Below, piece by piece: positions 9,161-17,735 of a DNA stretch of 64,000 nt; positions within the stretch are counted from its first letter, which is position 1, and each line of letters starts with the position of its first letter. The notes beneath the pieces were generated by a model. It saw only the letters and a program-made list of their open reading frames with translations, searched no databases and was not told where the DNA came from. This stretch comes from Thiocystis violacea. GTDB lineage: Bacteria; Pseudomonadota; Gammaproteobacteria; Chromatiales; Chromatiaceae. The stretch is from the NCBI RefSeq assembly GCF_016583575.1, contig NZ_NRRG01000031.1:1-64000 (forward strand), written 5' to 3'. A program made the position numbers and the translations under genes.

Positions 9161-10318
9161 TCAGGAAACGGCCTTGGCAATCAACGCCTCGTCGCCGTCC
9201 CGATCCCGAACCGCGACCCCAAGCGCCTCCAGATAGGCGCGCGCGCTCCGCCCCTGCTCGTATTCCGCCACCGCTTCCTGGAGCGCGGCCGGGGATGGGG
9301 GGCGATCCAGGGTCGCCAGCATGGCCTCGGCCAGCGCCTCGGCGTCGCCCACCGGAACCAGCGGCCCATGCCGGCCGCCATCCAGGATCTCGACGGGACC
9401 GCTCGGACAGTCGGTCGAGGCGACCGGGATCCCCAACGCCATCGCCTCCGTCAACACGTTCGGCGAGCCTTCCCAGGCGGACGAGAGAACGAACAGGGAC
9501 GCGCGCGCGAGGTAGCGATACGGATTGGCCTGGAAGCCCGGTAGCGCTACGCTCCCGGTCAATCCCAATTCGGCGATTAGCGCCTCCAGCCTGGGGCGCG
9601 CCGACCCTTCGCCCAGGATCATCAGACGAGAGTCGCGCGCGGCGCGGACCCTGGCGAAGGCGCGGATCAGGGTCGGGAAATCCTTCTGGCGCTGCAACCG
9701 CCCCGCGCCCATAAGGACCGGCGGCTGGCCGGGCTCCAGCCAGGGGTGAGGACAGGGCTCGGCCGCCCGCGCGAAGAGTTCGGGCGTGATTACCGGGTTG
9801 CGGATGACGTCGATGCGCTCGCGCGGGATCCGCGCGACCAGCGCCGTGTCATCCGCCACGCCCCCGGAGACCGCCACGATGCGGTCGATCGCCGGATACA
9901 GCCGTCGGATCGGCAGGTAGCGCAGCCAGCGTTCGACGCCGCGGCGCTCCGCCATCGCGGTCGAGAGATTGGTTCCGAGTCGCAGCACCAGACGGGTGTC
10001 GACGCCGCTCAGGGCGCGCGCCAGGACGGCGGCGCGTCCGGCGCGATCCTTGGCCGCCAGCAGGGCGACCGGCCGGCGCTCACGCAGATAACTGGCCAGC
10101 TCGGGCACGGCCAGAAAGGTATGGCTGGCGCGCAAGCGGACAGGATTCACCCCCGCCGGCAGATGCGCCAGGTGGGGGCTGTCGGCGCGCACCAGGACCA
10201 GATCGACCGCCTGACCCAGTTCGACGAAACCGCGCAGCAGATTGACCAGCATCCGCTCGACACCGCCGGCGCCGGAGAAGGAGGCGAAGACGGCGATCGG
10301 GCGCTGTCCGGCCGACAT
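9161..10318 (-). CDS. GT4-family glycosyltransferase
   Basis: A 385-residue retaining GT-B glycosyltransferase. The N-terminus has FSGAGGVERML, the usual acceptor-side loop. The C-terminal half has GRLQRQKDF, the LILGEGSARPRLE helix and SSAWEGSPNVLTEAMALG, the EX7E region that binds the nucleotide sugar; DCPSGPVEIL follows. The reading frame is open back to 10555, but ATG at 10318 (MSAGQRPIAVF) places the domain correctly; its ribosome site is weak. It probably serves surface polysaccharide assembly; the substrate cannot be told. Confidence 0.85.
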   Translation of the reverse strand: MSAGQRPIAVFASFSGAGGVERMLVNLLRGFVELGQAVDLVLVRADSPHLAHLPAGVNPVRLRASHTFLAVPELASYLRERRPVALLAAKDRAGRAAVLARALSGVDTRLVLRLGTNLSTAMAERRGVERWLRYLPIRRLYPAIDRIVAVSGGVADDTALVARIPRERIDVIRNPVITPELFARAAEPCPHPWLEPGQPPVLMGAGRLQRQKDFPTLIRAFARVRAARDSRLMILGEGSARPRLEALIAELGLTGSVALPGFQANPYRYLARASLFVLSSAWEGSPNVLTEAMALGIPVASTDCPSGPVEILDGGRHGPLVPVGDAEALAEAMLATLDRPPSPAALQEAVAEYEQGRSARAYLEALGVAVRDRDGDEALIAKAVS

Positions 10319-10655
10319 GGCTAGCGCGACCCCATCCGACGCCTGGCGGCGCGATCGGGGAAACGCGGTTGGGCGTCGTCGCGCCGTTCGGCGAATCGGA
10401 ACCCATGGCCGCCAACATCTTCCTGGATATGCATTAGAATCAGCCTGCAAGGGTTCCACGCATCGCACAGGCTCGAGAAGAAGCGGTATGCTCTCCGGCG
10501 GACGCCCGTCAAGGGATCTCGTTTCCAATGGCACACTATCGTTCACCCGGCTCAATTGCTCAAGCAGGCTACTCGAATGGCGGGCGATATCGATCGACCC
10601 GTCTCATGATTCATCGAAACCCAATGTACATGGTCGTTTTGCAGGAGTCATCGCG
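10319..10655. other. Intergenic region between divergent genes
   Basis: This 337-bp stretch lies between the divergent glycosyltransferase and the secreted protease, so it should hold promoters for both. Short open frames on both strands show no recognisable protein. AGGAG at about 10643-10647 is the ribosome site of the protease. No repeat or strong hairpin was noticed. Confidence 0.5.
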
Positions 10656-13172
10656 ATGGATAGAAACCGTCTGACCGGAAGACTGATTCCGATCGTCTTA
10701 CTGGTCGTTTCCGGCGCCACCCCGGCGGCCGGGGTCTTTCCGGAACAGCCACCCGCGGGCGTGGCGCAACCGGCCCTACAGCTTGCCCACCAAGCCTCGA
10801 TCGAGCGACTCGACGCCATGGTCGGGCAGCGTCCGGAAAAACCCGCGACGTCCGTGGGACTGACCTCGGAAGACCGGGAGCGGATCGCCAAGCTCAACGA
10901 ATCAGCCGCTTCGGGCAAGCCGCTGATCGCCGGCGCGGTCAAATCGATGGAGATCGGCATCGACTTGCGCCCGGTCGATGTCTCGGCCATGTCCGATCAG
11001 ACCTATGGCTTCCAGGATGGCACGGTGCGCCGTGTGGATGGACGCCTGAACTGGGTGATTGGGATCGATGCCCCCGAATCCGCCGGCCTGAGATTGCGCC
11101 TCGACGACGTGAATCTACCCAATGACGCGAGCATCTATATCCACAATGGCGCCGGTGAAGTCCATGGACCCTATCAGGGGAATCGCACCAGCTTCTGGAC
11201 CAACACCATTACGGGCAACCGTATCTATGTCCAGGTCGATGTAGCCGAGGCGGCTTCCGACGATGTCCGCTTCCGCATTGGCGCGGCGCTGCTCTTCGAC
11301 CCCCGCTCCAAGGCGTTCTGCCCGACCAACGCGCCCTGCATCGAGGATGGTTCCTGCCACACCGCCGCGGAATGGAGCGAGATCGACAAGGTTCGCAAGG
11401 CCATCGCGCACATCAACTTCATCGACGACGGCTGGAGCTATGTCTGTAGCGGCGGTCTCCTGGCCGACACGGATCCCAACACGACCATTCCCTATTTCCT
11501 GACGGCGAACCACTGCATCAGCGACCCGAAAACCGCCGCGACAGTCGAAACCTGGTTCAACTATCAAACCCCCCACTGCAACGCCGCCTGCCTTCCCATT
11601 CAGCCGGGCACCCATTCCACGCTCGGAGCCACGCTGCTCCAGAACTCGGCGGTCGACGATCACAGTCTGATGGTCCTGGACGAGGCGCCACCCGCCGAGG
11701 CTTGGTACCTGGGCTGGAGCAACACGCCGATCGCCGATACCGATGGCACCATACTTTTCCGCCTCAGCCATCCGCAAGGCTCGCCCCAAGCCTATTCCGC
11801 GCACCGCATCGATCGGTCGGTCAACCCGGCCGATTACTGCGGCACATTGACGCTGCCCCGTGGGGCGTACATCTTCAGCCGCAATGTCATGGGCTCGACC
11901 GAGGGCGGCAGCAGCGGGGCACCCGTGCTGACGGCGGCGGGGCAAGTCGTGGGGCAACTCTTCGGGGTGTGCGGCTACAGTATCGACGACGTGTGCGACG
12001 CCAGCAGCAACAGCACGGTCGATGGCGCCTTCGCCAATTATTACAAGGACGTAGCGCCCTGGCTGAGCCCGGATCCGCTGCAACTCCCCGTGACCGTGCA
12101 AAAATTCGGAACCGGCGATGGACGCGTCGTCTCCTCGCTGGAGACCGACCTGTCGGCGGCCTCGCAATCGGCCGGCGCGGTCAATCCGATGTTGCTTGGC
12201 GGCACCCCGGTGGCGCAAACCGAGTGGCCGTGGCAGGCCGCGCTGGAAGTCACCACATGGCGGATCAATGACAAGTGGAAGTGTGGCGGCTCGGTGATCC
12301 ATCCCAACTGGATCCTCACCGCCGCGCATTGCGTCATCGACGCTATCGACGAGCGCTACACGACGGTCTCGCCATCCAGCATCAAGGTCCGCACCGGATC
12401 CACCCGCTTCGAGTACGGCGGTCAGGAATCCAAGGTCAAGCGCATCGTCAAACATCCGGAATTCGATCCCATCAGCGGCGATCACGATATCGCGCTCCTG
12501 GAGCTCAAGAGCCCGGTCTTCGCCGATCCCATCCGCCCCGTGACCTGGGAGTACGAACCAAGCCTGGCCTGCCCCGGTACCAGCGGCTCGATCACGGGCT
12601 GGACCACCACGGAGCTTTGCGGAAACCCGGCCGTCGTGCTTTCCAAGGTGAATGCCGCCATCGTTGACCCGGATCGATGCCGTTCAACCGAGGACGCCAC
12701 CATCACCAGTAACATGATCTGCTCGACCTCCACGGCTGGAAACGATGATGTTCAGTTGGACAATGGAAGCCCTCTGGTCGTCGGCAATGGACGGGGCGGT
12801 TACGTGCAGGCTGGCATCGTGAGTTGCGGCACGGCCAATCAACGCTGCGAATCGGCCACCTCGCCGACCACCCATACCCGCCTGGCCAGCCACGTCGAAT
12901 GGATGGAGTCGGTGACGGGCAAGGACTTCACGTCGGCCGTTGGTCCGAACGTCATCGACTGCGGCAGCACCTGTCGCGGCCAGTTCGCCAAGGACAGCCT
13001 CGTCACCCTGACCGCCATCGCCAGCCCCGGCTCGACCTTCGGCGGCTGGGAAGGCGCCTGCGATAGCACGGAGGACACCTGTGAGTTGACCGTGACCCAG
13101 GCGCTCAACGTCAAGGCGGTGTTCAATTCCGCTCGGCTCAGCGCGCTATCCTGTAGCGGCGGTACGCGCTAA
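10656..13172 (+). CDS. Secreted double serine protease: lysyl-endopeptidase-like domain plus inactive trypsin-like domain
   Basis: An 838-residue exported protein. ATG at 10656 has AGGAG eight bases upstream and begins a signal peptide (about 1-25). The first protease domain (about 200-470) resembles lysyl endopeptidase: TANHC gives His286, the SAVDDH segment gives Asp334 or Asp335, and EGGSSGAP gives Ser420, so the triad looks complete. The second domain (about 515-755) is trypsin-like with WPWQAAL, TAAHC (His558) and HDIALL (Asp611), but the GDSGGP site reads LDNGSP, putting Asn703 where the catalytic Ser belongs. A C-terminal bacterial repeat (about 765-828, FGGWEGAC, VKAVF) resembles divergent InlB-type repeats. 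Many Cys suggest disulphides and a periplasmic or extracellular location. A terminator follows. Confidence 0.9.
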   Translation: MDRNRLTGRLIPIVLLVVSGATPAAGVFPEQPPAGVAQPALQLAHQASIERLDAMVGQRPEKPATSVGLTSEDRERIAKLNESAASGKPLIAGAVKSMEIGIDLRPVDVSAMSDQTYGFQDGTVRRVDGRLNWVIGIDAPESAGLRLRLDDVNLPNDASIYIHNGAGEVHGPYQGNRTSFWTNTITGNRIYVQVDVAEAASDDVRFRIGAALLFDPRSKAFCPTNAPCIEDGSCHTAAEWSEIDKVRKAIAHINFIDDGWSYVCSGGLLADTDPNTTIPYFLTANHCISDPKTAATVETWFNYQTPHCNAACLPIQPGTHSTLGATLLQNSAVDDHSLMVLDEAPPAEAWYLGWSNTPIADTDGTILFRLSHPQGSPQAYSAHRIDRSVNPADYCGTLTLPRGAYIFSRNVMGSTEGGSSGAPVLTAAGQVVGQLFGVCGYSIDDVCDASSNSTVDGAFANYYKDVAPWLSPDPLQLPVTVQKFGTGDGRVVSSLETDLSAASQSAGAVNPMLLGGTPVAQTEWPWQAALEVTTWRINDKWKCGGSVIHPNWILTAAHCVIDAIDERYTTVSPSSIKVRTGSTRFEYGGQESKVKRIVKHPEFDPISGDHDIALLELKSPVFADPIRPVTWEYEPSLACPGTSGSITGWTTTELCGNPAVVLSKVNAAIVDPDRCRSTEDATITSNMICSTSTAGNDDVQLDNGSPLVVGNGRGGYVQAGIVSCGTANQRCESATSPTTHTRLASHVEWMESVTGKDFTSAVGPNVIDCGSTCRGQFAKDSLVTLTAIASPGSTFGGWEGACDSTEDTCELTVTQALNVKAVFNSARLSALSCSGGTR

Positions 13173-13192
13173 ACCCTGGTCCCAAGCGAGTC

Positions 13193-13227
13193 AGCCCGAG
13201 CCGCCGAAAGGCGGCTCGGGCTTTTTT
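13193..13227 (+). terminator. Rho-independent terminator after the protease
   Basis: A perfect 13-bp stem (agcccgagccgcc with ggcggctcgggct), a GAAA loop at 13206-13209 and a following T-run. It lies about 20 bases after the protease stop codon. Confidence 0.92.
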
Positions 13228-13521
13228 GTGTCCCGGACGCAGGACGCATCGCGTACCATTTCCGCTCGGGATCAAGAAAGAAGATCGGAAGGTGGATGCC
13301 CCAGTCGAGAGGATCGGCGCGTGGAGGATGAACACGTCCGGCCAACATTGGCGCCAGTCCAAACCTGGGAGCAGAGGCTTTGCCCCATTATCCTTGTATC
13401 TTGAGCCCCGGAGCGTACAGGATGGGCATCGCTCTCCCCATCCTACGAATTGGAACACTGCCGATCGAAAAGCTGGGTCCGCGCATCGGGCACCGGCACG
13501 GAGTACCAACAGGCGCGCATG
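13228..13521. other. Intergenic region between two terminators
   Basis: About 290 bp between the protease terminator and the terminator of the opposite gene. Apart from the REP-like palindrome, only short open frames without recognisable products are seen. The DNA looks non-coding. Confidence 0.5.
13419..13444. repeat. Short palindromic REP-like element
   Basis: Arms aggatggg (13419-13426) and cccatcct (13437-13444) flank a ten-base loop, with CTACG following. This resembles the GTAGGATGGG-type palindromes dispersed in gammaproteobacterial intergenic DNA. Confidence 0.4.
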
Positions 13522-13553
13522 AAAAAACCGCCCCGGTTTCCCGAGGGCGGTTT
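13522..13553 (-). terminator. Rho-independent terminator of the PPC-like secreted protein gene
   Basis: Read on the minus strand, AACCGCCCTCGG pairs with CCGGGGCGGTT across a short purine loop, with one wobble, and is followed by a run of T. It lies 45-76 bases after the stop of the gene at 13598. Confidence 0.88.
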
Positions 13554-13597
13554 GGAATAGTGCTCAGACGAGGGTACGCGGCGCGTACCCTACTAGA

Positions 13598-15181
13598 TTA
13601 ATAAGGACTCGGGCGGTTCAGATAGTCCTCGTAGGCATCCGTGTCGATGGTGTTGGTCGGCAGTTGAGTCCCGTGCCAGGTGAAGTTGTAGGGACTGGAG
13701 TACTCGTTTTCCGGAACCTCCACGACTCCACCATACTGACTACAACTGCATAGAGCCTGGCTTTGATAGGTATCGCACGGCGTAACCTCGGCTTCCGGAT
13801 CAGTGGGCAAGGTGCCACCAGACCAACAACCCGGAGGGGAATTTTCTATGTATTTGCAGCCCGCCTCGATACCAACCACGCAACTCACCGGAACGTTGTT
13901 GCAAAACAATCCATTCTCAGAATCACAATCGTTCGGGAGATAGCAAGAGCTTCCACTTTCACACTCGCAAAACCCCGTGAAGCCACCCTCGGCGGTGCTG
14001 GAAACAAATTGTTTAAGCAGGCAAGGCGCCGTAAAGAGCCGCTTGTGGTTTACCTTCATAAAGTAGTAACCAGGATCCTTCAGGCCAATCCTGAACGTGG
14101 CCGTGGGATCGTTCACCGTGTCCGTATTCACCGAGAATAGAGGAGTCAAGGTCTCTCGCGATTCGCCAGCCGCCCAGCGATCTGCCATCGGTTTATCGTA
14201 GACCTCCACGAACCAATTGCCGGGACCGCAAGCCTCCTTGGCACAGAACGTGAGTGTCACGATTTCATTCCCTTTCGTCTCGTAGACAAACCAGTCGTTT
14301 TCACCCTGCCCCCACACAAAGGTGTCTTCCTCATCCCCAACGCCAGGTAAGGCGACGTTAAAGGTCAGATTGATTAATCCATACATGCTAACCCCCGTGG
14401 CCAATGGGTTAGCGCGTCCCGGCACATCGTTCGGCTCCACCTCGGCGTCATAGAAACCGACGACAGGCTGCTTGTTGACAAGATCCGAGTCCTGAAGAAA
14501 GGCCGCGATCGAATAGGGATAGGCGTTGCTGGCGGTCTTGTCGGCCGGCTGAACGACGACATAATAGGTGCCCACCAGACCAAGGGTCACGCTATAGGTT
14601 ACCGAGGTAGCGGTCGCTTGAATTCCGCCCACGACATTGGTGTTGACGTTCGCGAAGACGTTTCCGGCGGCATCCCGAACCGAGAGATTCCAAACGGCGG
14701 GGGATCCTCCCGGCAGATTCGCTCCTTCGATCCAATCCGCGACCGAGAAGTTGATCAGCAGGTTCTGGTTGGGTGATGTACTCGCGGTATAGAACCAATC
14801 CTGATCGGCTGGGCTGTAGAGCTGACCCCAGAAATTCACCCCCAGCGTCAGCGGATCACCGGTGATGAAGCTGTCGTTCGGCTCGGTCTCGCCGTAGGTA
14901 GCGTCCGGGATGCATGAAGCGAGCGTGATGCCACAGCTCCGCGGATCCGCGACACACTGGGCGATCTGAGCGGCGGTTCCATCACCGTAGCCAAGGCTGT
15001 AACCAAGGCTGTAGCCCCGGTTGAAGCCGTTCTCGTCGCCCGCGGCGAATCCCTGGGCGTAGCTCGCGTTCCGCTCGTCCTCGCAGGTCTTGTCCGAGGG
15101 GTATCCGCCCAGGCCGACCGCGCCAGCCGCGGCCGGGAGCAGCAGGGCGAACCCCAGGAGAGAGTAAAGGAGAGGCTTCAT
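13598..15181 (-). CDS. Secreted protein with PPC-like beta domains
   Basis: A 527-residue exported protein of unknown function. ATG at 15181 follows AAGGA and gives a clear signal peptide (MKPLLYSLLGFALLLPAAAGA). Residues about 30-75 are Gly/Tyr-rich with a repeated GYSLGY. Two beta-rich segments (about 95-220 and 235-370) contain ETEPNDS and EVEPNDVP followed by D/E-rich DWFYTA and DWFVYET, the pattern of bacterial pre-peptidase C-terminal (PPC) domains. The last 140 residues are Cys-rich (CECESGSSC, CDSENGLFC). It sits convergent with the secreted protease. A surface or matrix role is inference. Confidence 0.75.
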   Translation of the reverse strand: MKPLLYSLLGFALLLPAAAGAVGLGGYPSDKTCEDERNASYAQGFAAGDENGFNRGYSLGYSLGYGDGTAAQIAQCVADPRSCGITLASCIPDATYGETEPNDSFITGDPLTLGVNFWGQLYSPADQDWFYTASTSPNQNLLINFSVADWIEGANLPGGSPAVWNLSVRDAAGNVFANVNTNVVGGIQATATSVTYSVTLGLVGTYYVVVQPADKTASNAYPYSIAAFLQDSDLVNKQPVVGFYDAEVEPNDVPGRANPLATGVSMYGLINLTFNVALPGVGDEEDTFVWGQGENDWFVYETKGNEIVTLTFCAKEACGPGNWFVEVYDKPMADRWAAGESRETLTPLFSVNTDTVNDPTATFRIGLKDPGYYFMKVNHKRLFTAPCLLKQFVSSTAEGGFTGFCECESGSSCYLPNDCDSENGLFCNNVPVSCVVGIEAGCKYIENSPPGCWSGGTLPTDPEAEVTPCDTYQSQALCSCSQYGGVVEVPENEYSSPYNFTWHGTQLPTNTIDTDAYEDYLNRPSPY

Positions 15182-15446
15182 ATCATCGTCCTTTGTACAA
15201 AGTTCTGGAAGCGAACCGCGCTCATCGACACAAGAGTGTGGCATCTAAGCGTATGATGTGAGTGCTCCCAAGTTTAGCCGAACGCGAGGGTCGATCAAGG
15301 GATCGTTCGCGGATCAAGATCGTTATTTGGTGATTCGTGTCTAGTTTTCGTTTATCCAAACCCTTTATCGGTGACCCGCGCGAGGGCCGGCTCGAAGCGC
15401 ATTCCGGGCCTGACATCCGGACCTTTCGCCATCGCTTCGCGCCACG

Positions 15447-16163
15447 ATGAAAACGCCTGAAAATTCATCCATCGCGGTCTTGATACCCGCTCACAACGAG
15501 GCCGCGACCCTGGGCGCGATCGTGCGCGACGTGCGTTGCCTCTGGGGTCATCCGGTGGTCGTGATCGACGATTGCAGTTCGGACGCGACCGCCGAGGTCG
15601 CGCTCGCGGCCGGGGCTACCCTGCTGCCGCTCCCGCTGCGGCTGGGCGCCTGGGGCGCGATTCAAACCGGCTTGCGATACGCGCGGCGCCAGGGTTACCG
15701 CCTGGCCATTACGCTGGATGCCGATGGGCAGCATGAGCCGGCCTATCTCGGTGCGCTCGTCGCCCCGGTGCGCGATGGACAGGCCAATGTCGTGATCGGC
15801 GCCTTCCCCGCGCGCGCCAGCCCCGCGCGACGAATCGCCTGGCGTTATTTTCGCTGGCTGACCGGGCTGGATCTGGAAGACATCACCTCCGGTTTTCGCG
15901 CCTACGACCAAGCCGCCATGAGACTGCTCGCCTCCAGCGAGGCCACCCTGCTCGATTACCAGGATGTCGGTGTCCTCCTGACGCTGCATCGACACGGCCT
16001 GCGCGTCATCGAGGTGCCGGCGCCAATGCAACCGCGCGCCCAGGGCGTCTCCAGGGTGTTCAAGTCCTGGTGGTCGGTGGGAAACTATATGTTGCAAACC
16101 AGTGTACTTTGCCTCGCGCGGGTCGGTCACGGCCGCGCCAAGGTATCCGCCCAAGACAGCTAA
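15447..16163 (+). CDS. Family 2 glycosyltransferase (dolichyl-phosphate-mannose-synthase-like)
   Basis: A 238-residue GT-A enzyme. It has the family 2 start VLIPAHNEAATL, VIDDCSSDAT, the metal-binding TLDADGQHEP and ITSGFRAY. These proteins usually transfer a sugar from a nucleotide donor to a polyprenyl phosphate or to a growing glycan. No C-terminal membrane helices are present. It is first of a three-gene plus-strand set with the DUF2304 protein (10-bp gap) and the GT4 enzyme; such GT2-DUF2304 pairs are frequent in polysaccharide loci. Confidence 0.88.
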   Translation: MKTPENSSIAVLIPAHNEAATLGAIVRDVRCLWGHPVVVIDDCSSDATAEVALAAGATLLPLPLRLGAWGAIQTGLRYARRQGYRLAITLDADGQHEPAYLGALVAPVRDGQANVVIGAFPARASPARRIAWRYFRWLTGLDLEDITSGFRAYDQAAMRLLASSEATLLDYQDVGVLLTLHRHGLRVIEVPAPMQPRAQGVSRVFKSWWSVGNYMLQTSVLCLARVGHGRAKVSAQDS

Positions 16164-16173
16164 CGCCCCCATC

Positions 16174-16557
16174 ATGACCTATCAAATGACCTCGATGGTG
16201 ATCGGGCTCCTGCTCGCCGCCGTGATTCTGTGGCTGGTGCGCCGCGACCATCTGCATGGCCCCTATGCCATCTGGTGGATCGGCGCGGCGGCGACGGTGT
16301 GCATCCTGGGCTTCTTTCCCAGCGTCTTCGACAGGATCGCCGTGCCTCTGGGCGTGGCTTATCCGCCGATGCTGGCCATTGTCCTCGGTTTCGCCCTGCT
16401 CCTGGTCAAGATCCTGACCATGGATCTGGAGCGCTCGCGCCAGGAGCGTCAGATTCGGAGGCTCGCCCAGCAACTCGCCATGCTGGAGGCACGCACACCC
16501 TCCCCGCCCGCTCCGGACAGACCGGGCCTCGACACCCAGGACGGTCTGGTCGAGTAG
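16174..16557 (+). CDS. DUF2304 membrane protein
   Basis: A 127-residue protein with three predicted membrane helices (about 5-22, 33-55 and 60-82) followed by a charged helical tail RSRQERQIRRLAQQLAMLEA. Size, topology and the position directly after a GT2 gene match DUF2304 proteins. ATG at 16174 fits better than the extension into the previous gene. It probably supports the neighbouring glycosyltransferases at the membrane; the exact role is not known. Confidence 0.8.
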   Translation: MTYQMTSMVIGLLLAAVILWLVRRDHLHGPYAIWWIGAAATVCILGFFPSVFDRIAVPLGVAYPPMLAIVLGFALLLVKILTMDLERSRQERQIRRLAQQLAMLEARTPSPPAPDRPGLDTQDGLVE

Positions 16558-16562
16558 GCGAC

Positions 16563-17735
16563 GTGCGCGTCCTGCATATAGGGAAATATTTTCCGCCCTT
16601 CGCGGGCGGCATGGAGTACTTCCTCGCCGACCTGCTTCCAGCGCTCGCGGCCCAGGGCGTTTCGGCCTCGGCGCTGGTCCATTCCGAGCAGCCTGGCTGG
16701 CGCGGATCGCGACCCGCGCCCCCGGAGGCGCCCCAGGTCCATCGGGCACCGACCCACGGGCGTCTCCTCTACGCCCCGATCAGTCCGTCCTTCCCGACCT
16801 GGCTGAATCGGATCATCCGCGAGTTCCGGCCCGACCTGCTGCACCTTCATCTACCCAACACCTCGGCCTTTTGGGCGCTGGCGCTGCCATCGGCGCGGCG
16901 TCTCCCCTGGGTGATCCATTGGCATTCGGACGTGGTCGCCTCGACGCTCGATCCGCGCCTGCGACTGGCCTATCGCCTCTATCGGCCCTTCGAGCAGCGA
17001 TTGCTCGCCACGAGCCGCAAGATCATCGCCACCTCCCCGCCCTATCTGCATTCCAGCCCCGCGCTCGCGCCATGGCTGGAGCGTTGCGAGGTCGTCCCGC
17101 TTGGCTTGGATCCCGCCCGAATCCCGGAGCCCGCGCCCGAGGCGCGAAATCGCGCGGAGACCATCTGGGGCGACGGGCGTTTTCGCGTCCTCGCGATCGG
17201 GCGACTCACCTATTACAAGGGGCACGAGATTCTGATCCAGGCCGCGTCGGCGCTACCCGATACCCGCGTCCTCATTGTCGGCACGGGGGATCTGGGCGAG
17301 CGGCTGGCGGCGCTGATTCGCTCGCTCGGTCTGCAAGGACGTGTCGATCTCCTGGGGTATCAACCCGAACCGATGCTCAATGCCCTGCTCGCCAGTTGCG
17401 ATCTCCTGTGCCTGCCCTCGATCGAGCGCACCGAGGCCTTCGGTCTGGTGCTGCTGGAGGCGATGCGTTTCGGCAAACCCGTAGTGGTGAGCGACATCCC
17501 AGGCTCGGGGACGGGCTGGGTTGTCGATCAGGCCGCCAACGGCTTGCTGACGCCGCCCGGCGATCCGACCTCACTGGCGGAGAGGCTCGGGCGGCTTGGC
17601 GAGCATCCGGAGCAACGGCGGCGGTTCGGCGAGGCTGGCGCGCGGGCGCTGCGGCGGACCTTTGGGATCGGCGCGATCGCCGGGGAGATGGCCAGGATTT
17701 ATGCCGAGACGATCGACTCCTTCGAGCCCTCCTGA
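16563..17735 (+). CDS. GT4-family glycosyltransferase
   Basis: A 390-residue GT-B enzyme starting VRVLHIGKYFPPFAGGMEYF. GTG at 16563 begins five bases after the DUF2304 stop, so the two are probably coupled; the frame is open further upstream only as a shadow of that gene. Diagnostic segments are HLHLPNT, GRLTYYKGHEILI, VGTGDLGERL and ERTEAFGLVLLEAMRFG (EX7E). Its 3' end overlaps the convergent membrane-protein gene by 37 bp. Confidence 0.9.
   Translation: MRVLHIGKYFPPFAGGMEYFLADLLPALAAQGVSASALVHSEQPGWRGSRPAPPEAPQVHRAPTHGRLLYAPISPSFPTWLNRIIREFRPDLLHLHLPNTSAFWALALPSARRLPWVIHWHSDVVASTLDPRLRLAYRLYRPFEQRLLATSRKIIATSPPYLHSSPALAPWLERCEVVPLGLDPARIPEPAPEARNRAETIWGDGRFRVLAIGRLTYYKGHEILIQAASALPDTRVLIVGTGDLGERLAALIRSLGLQGRVDLLGYQPEPMLNALLASCDLLCLPSIERTEAFGLVLLEAMRFGKPVVVSDIPGSGTGWVVDQAANGLLTPPGDPTSLAERLGRLGEHPEQRRRFGEAGARALRRTFGIGAIAGEMARIYAETIDSFEPS

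Noticed and set aside
13226-13522. 98-residue plus-strand open frame
   Set aside because: Lies between two terminators, crosses a REP-like palindrome and has no recognisable product.
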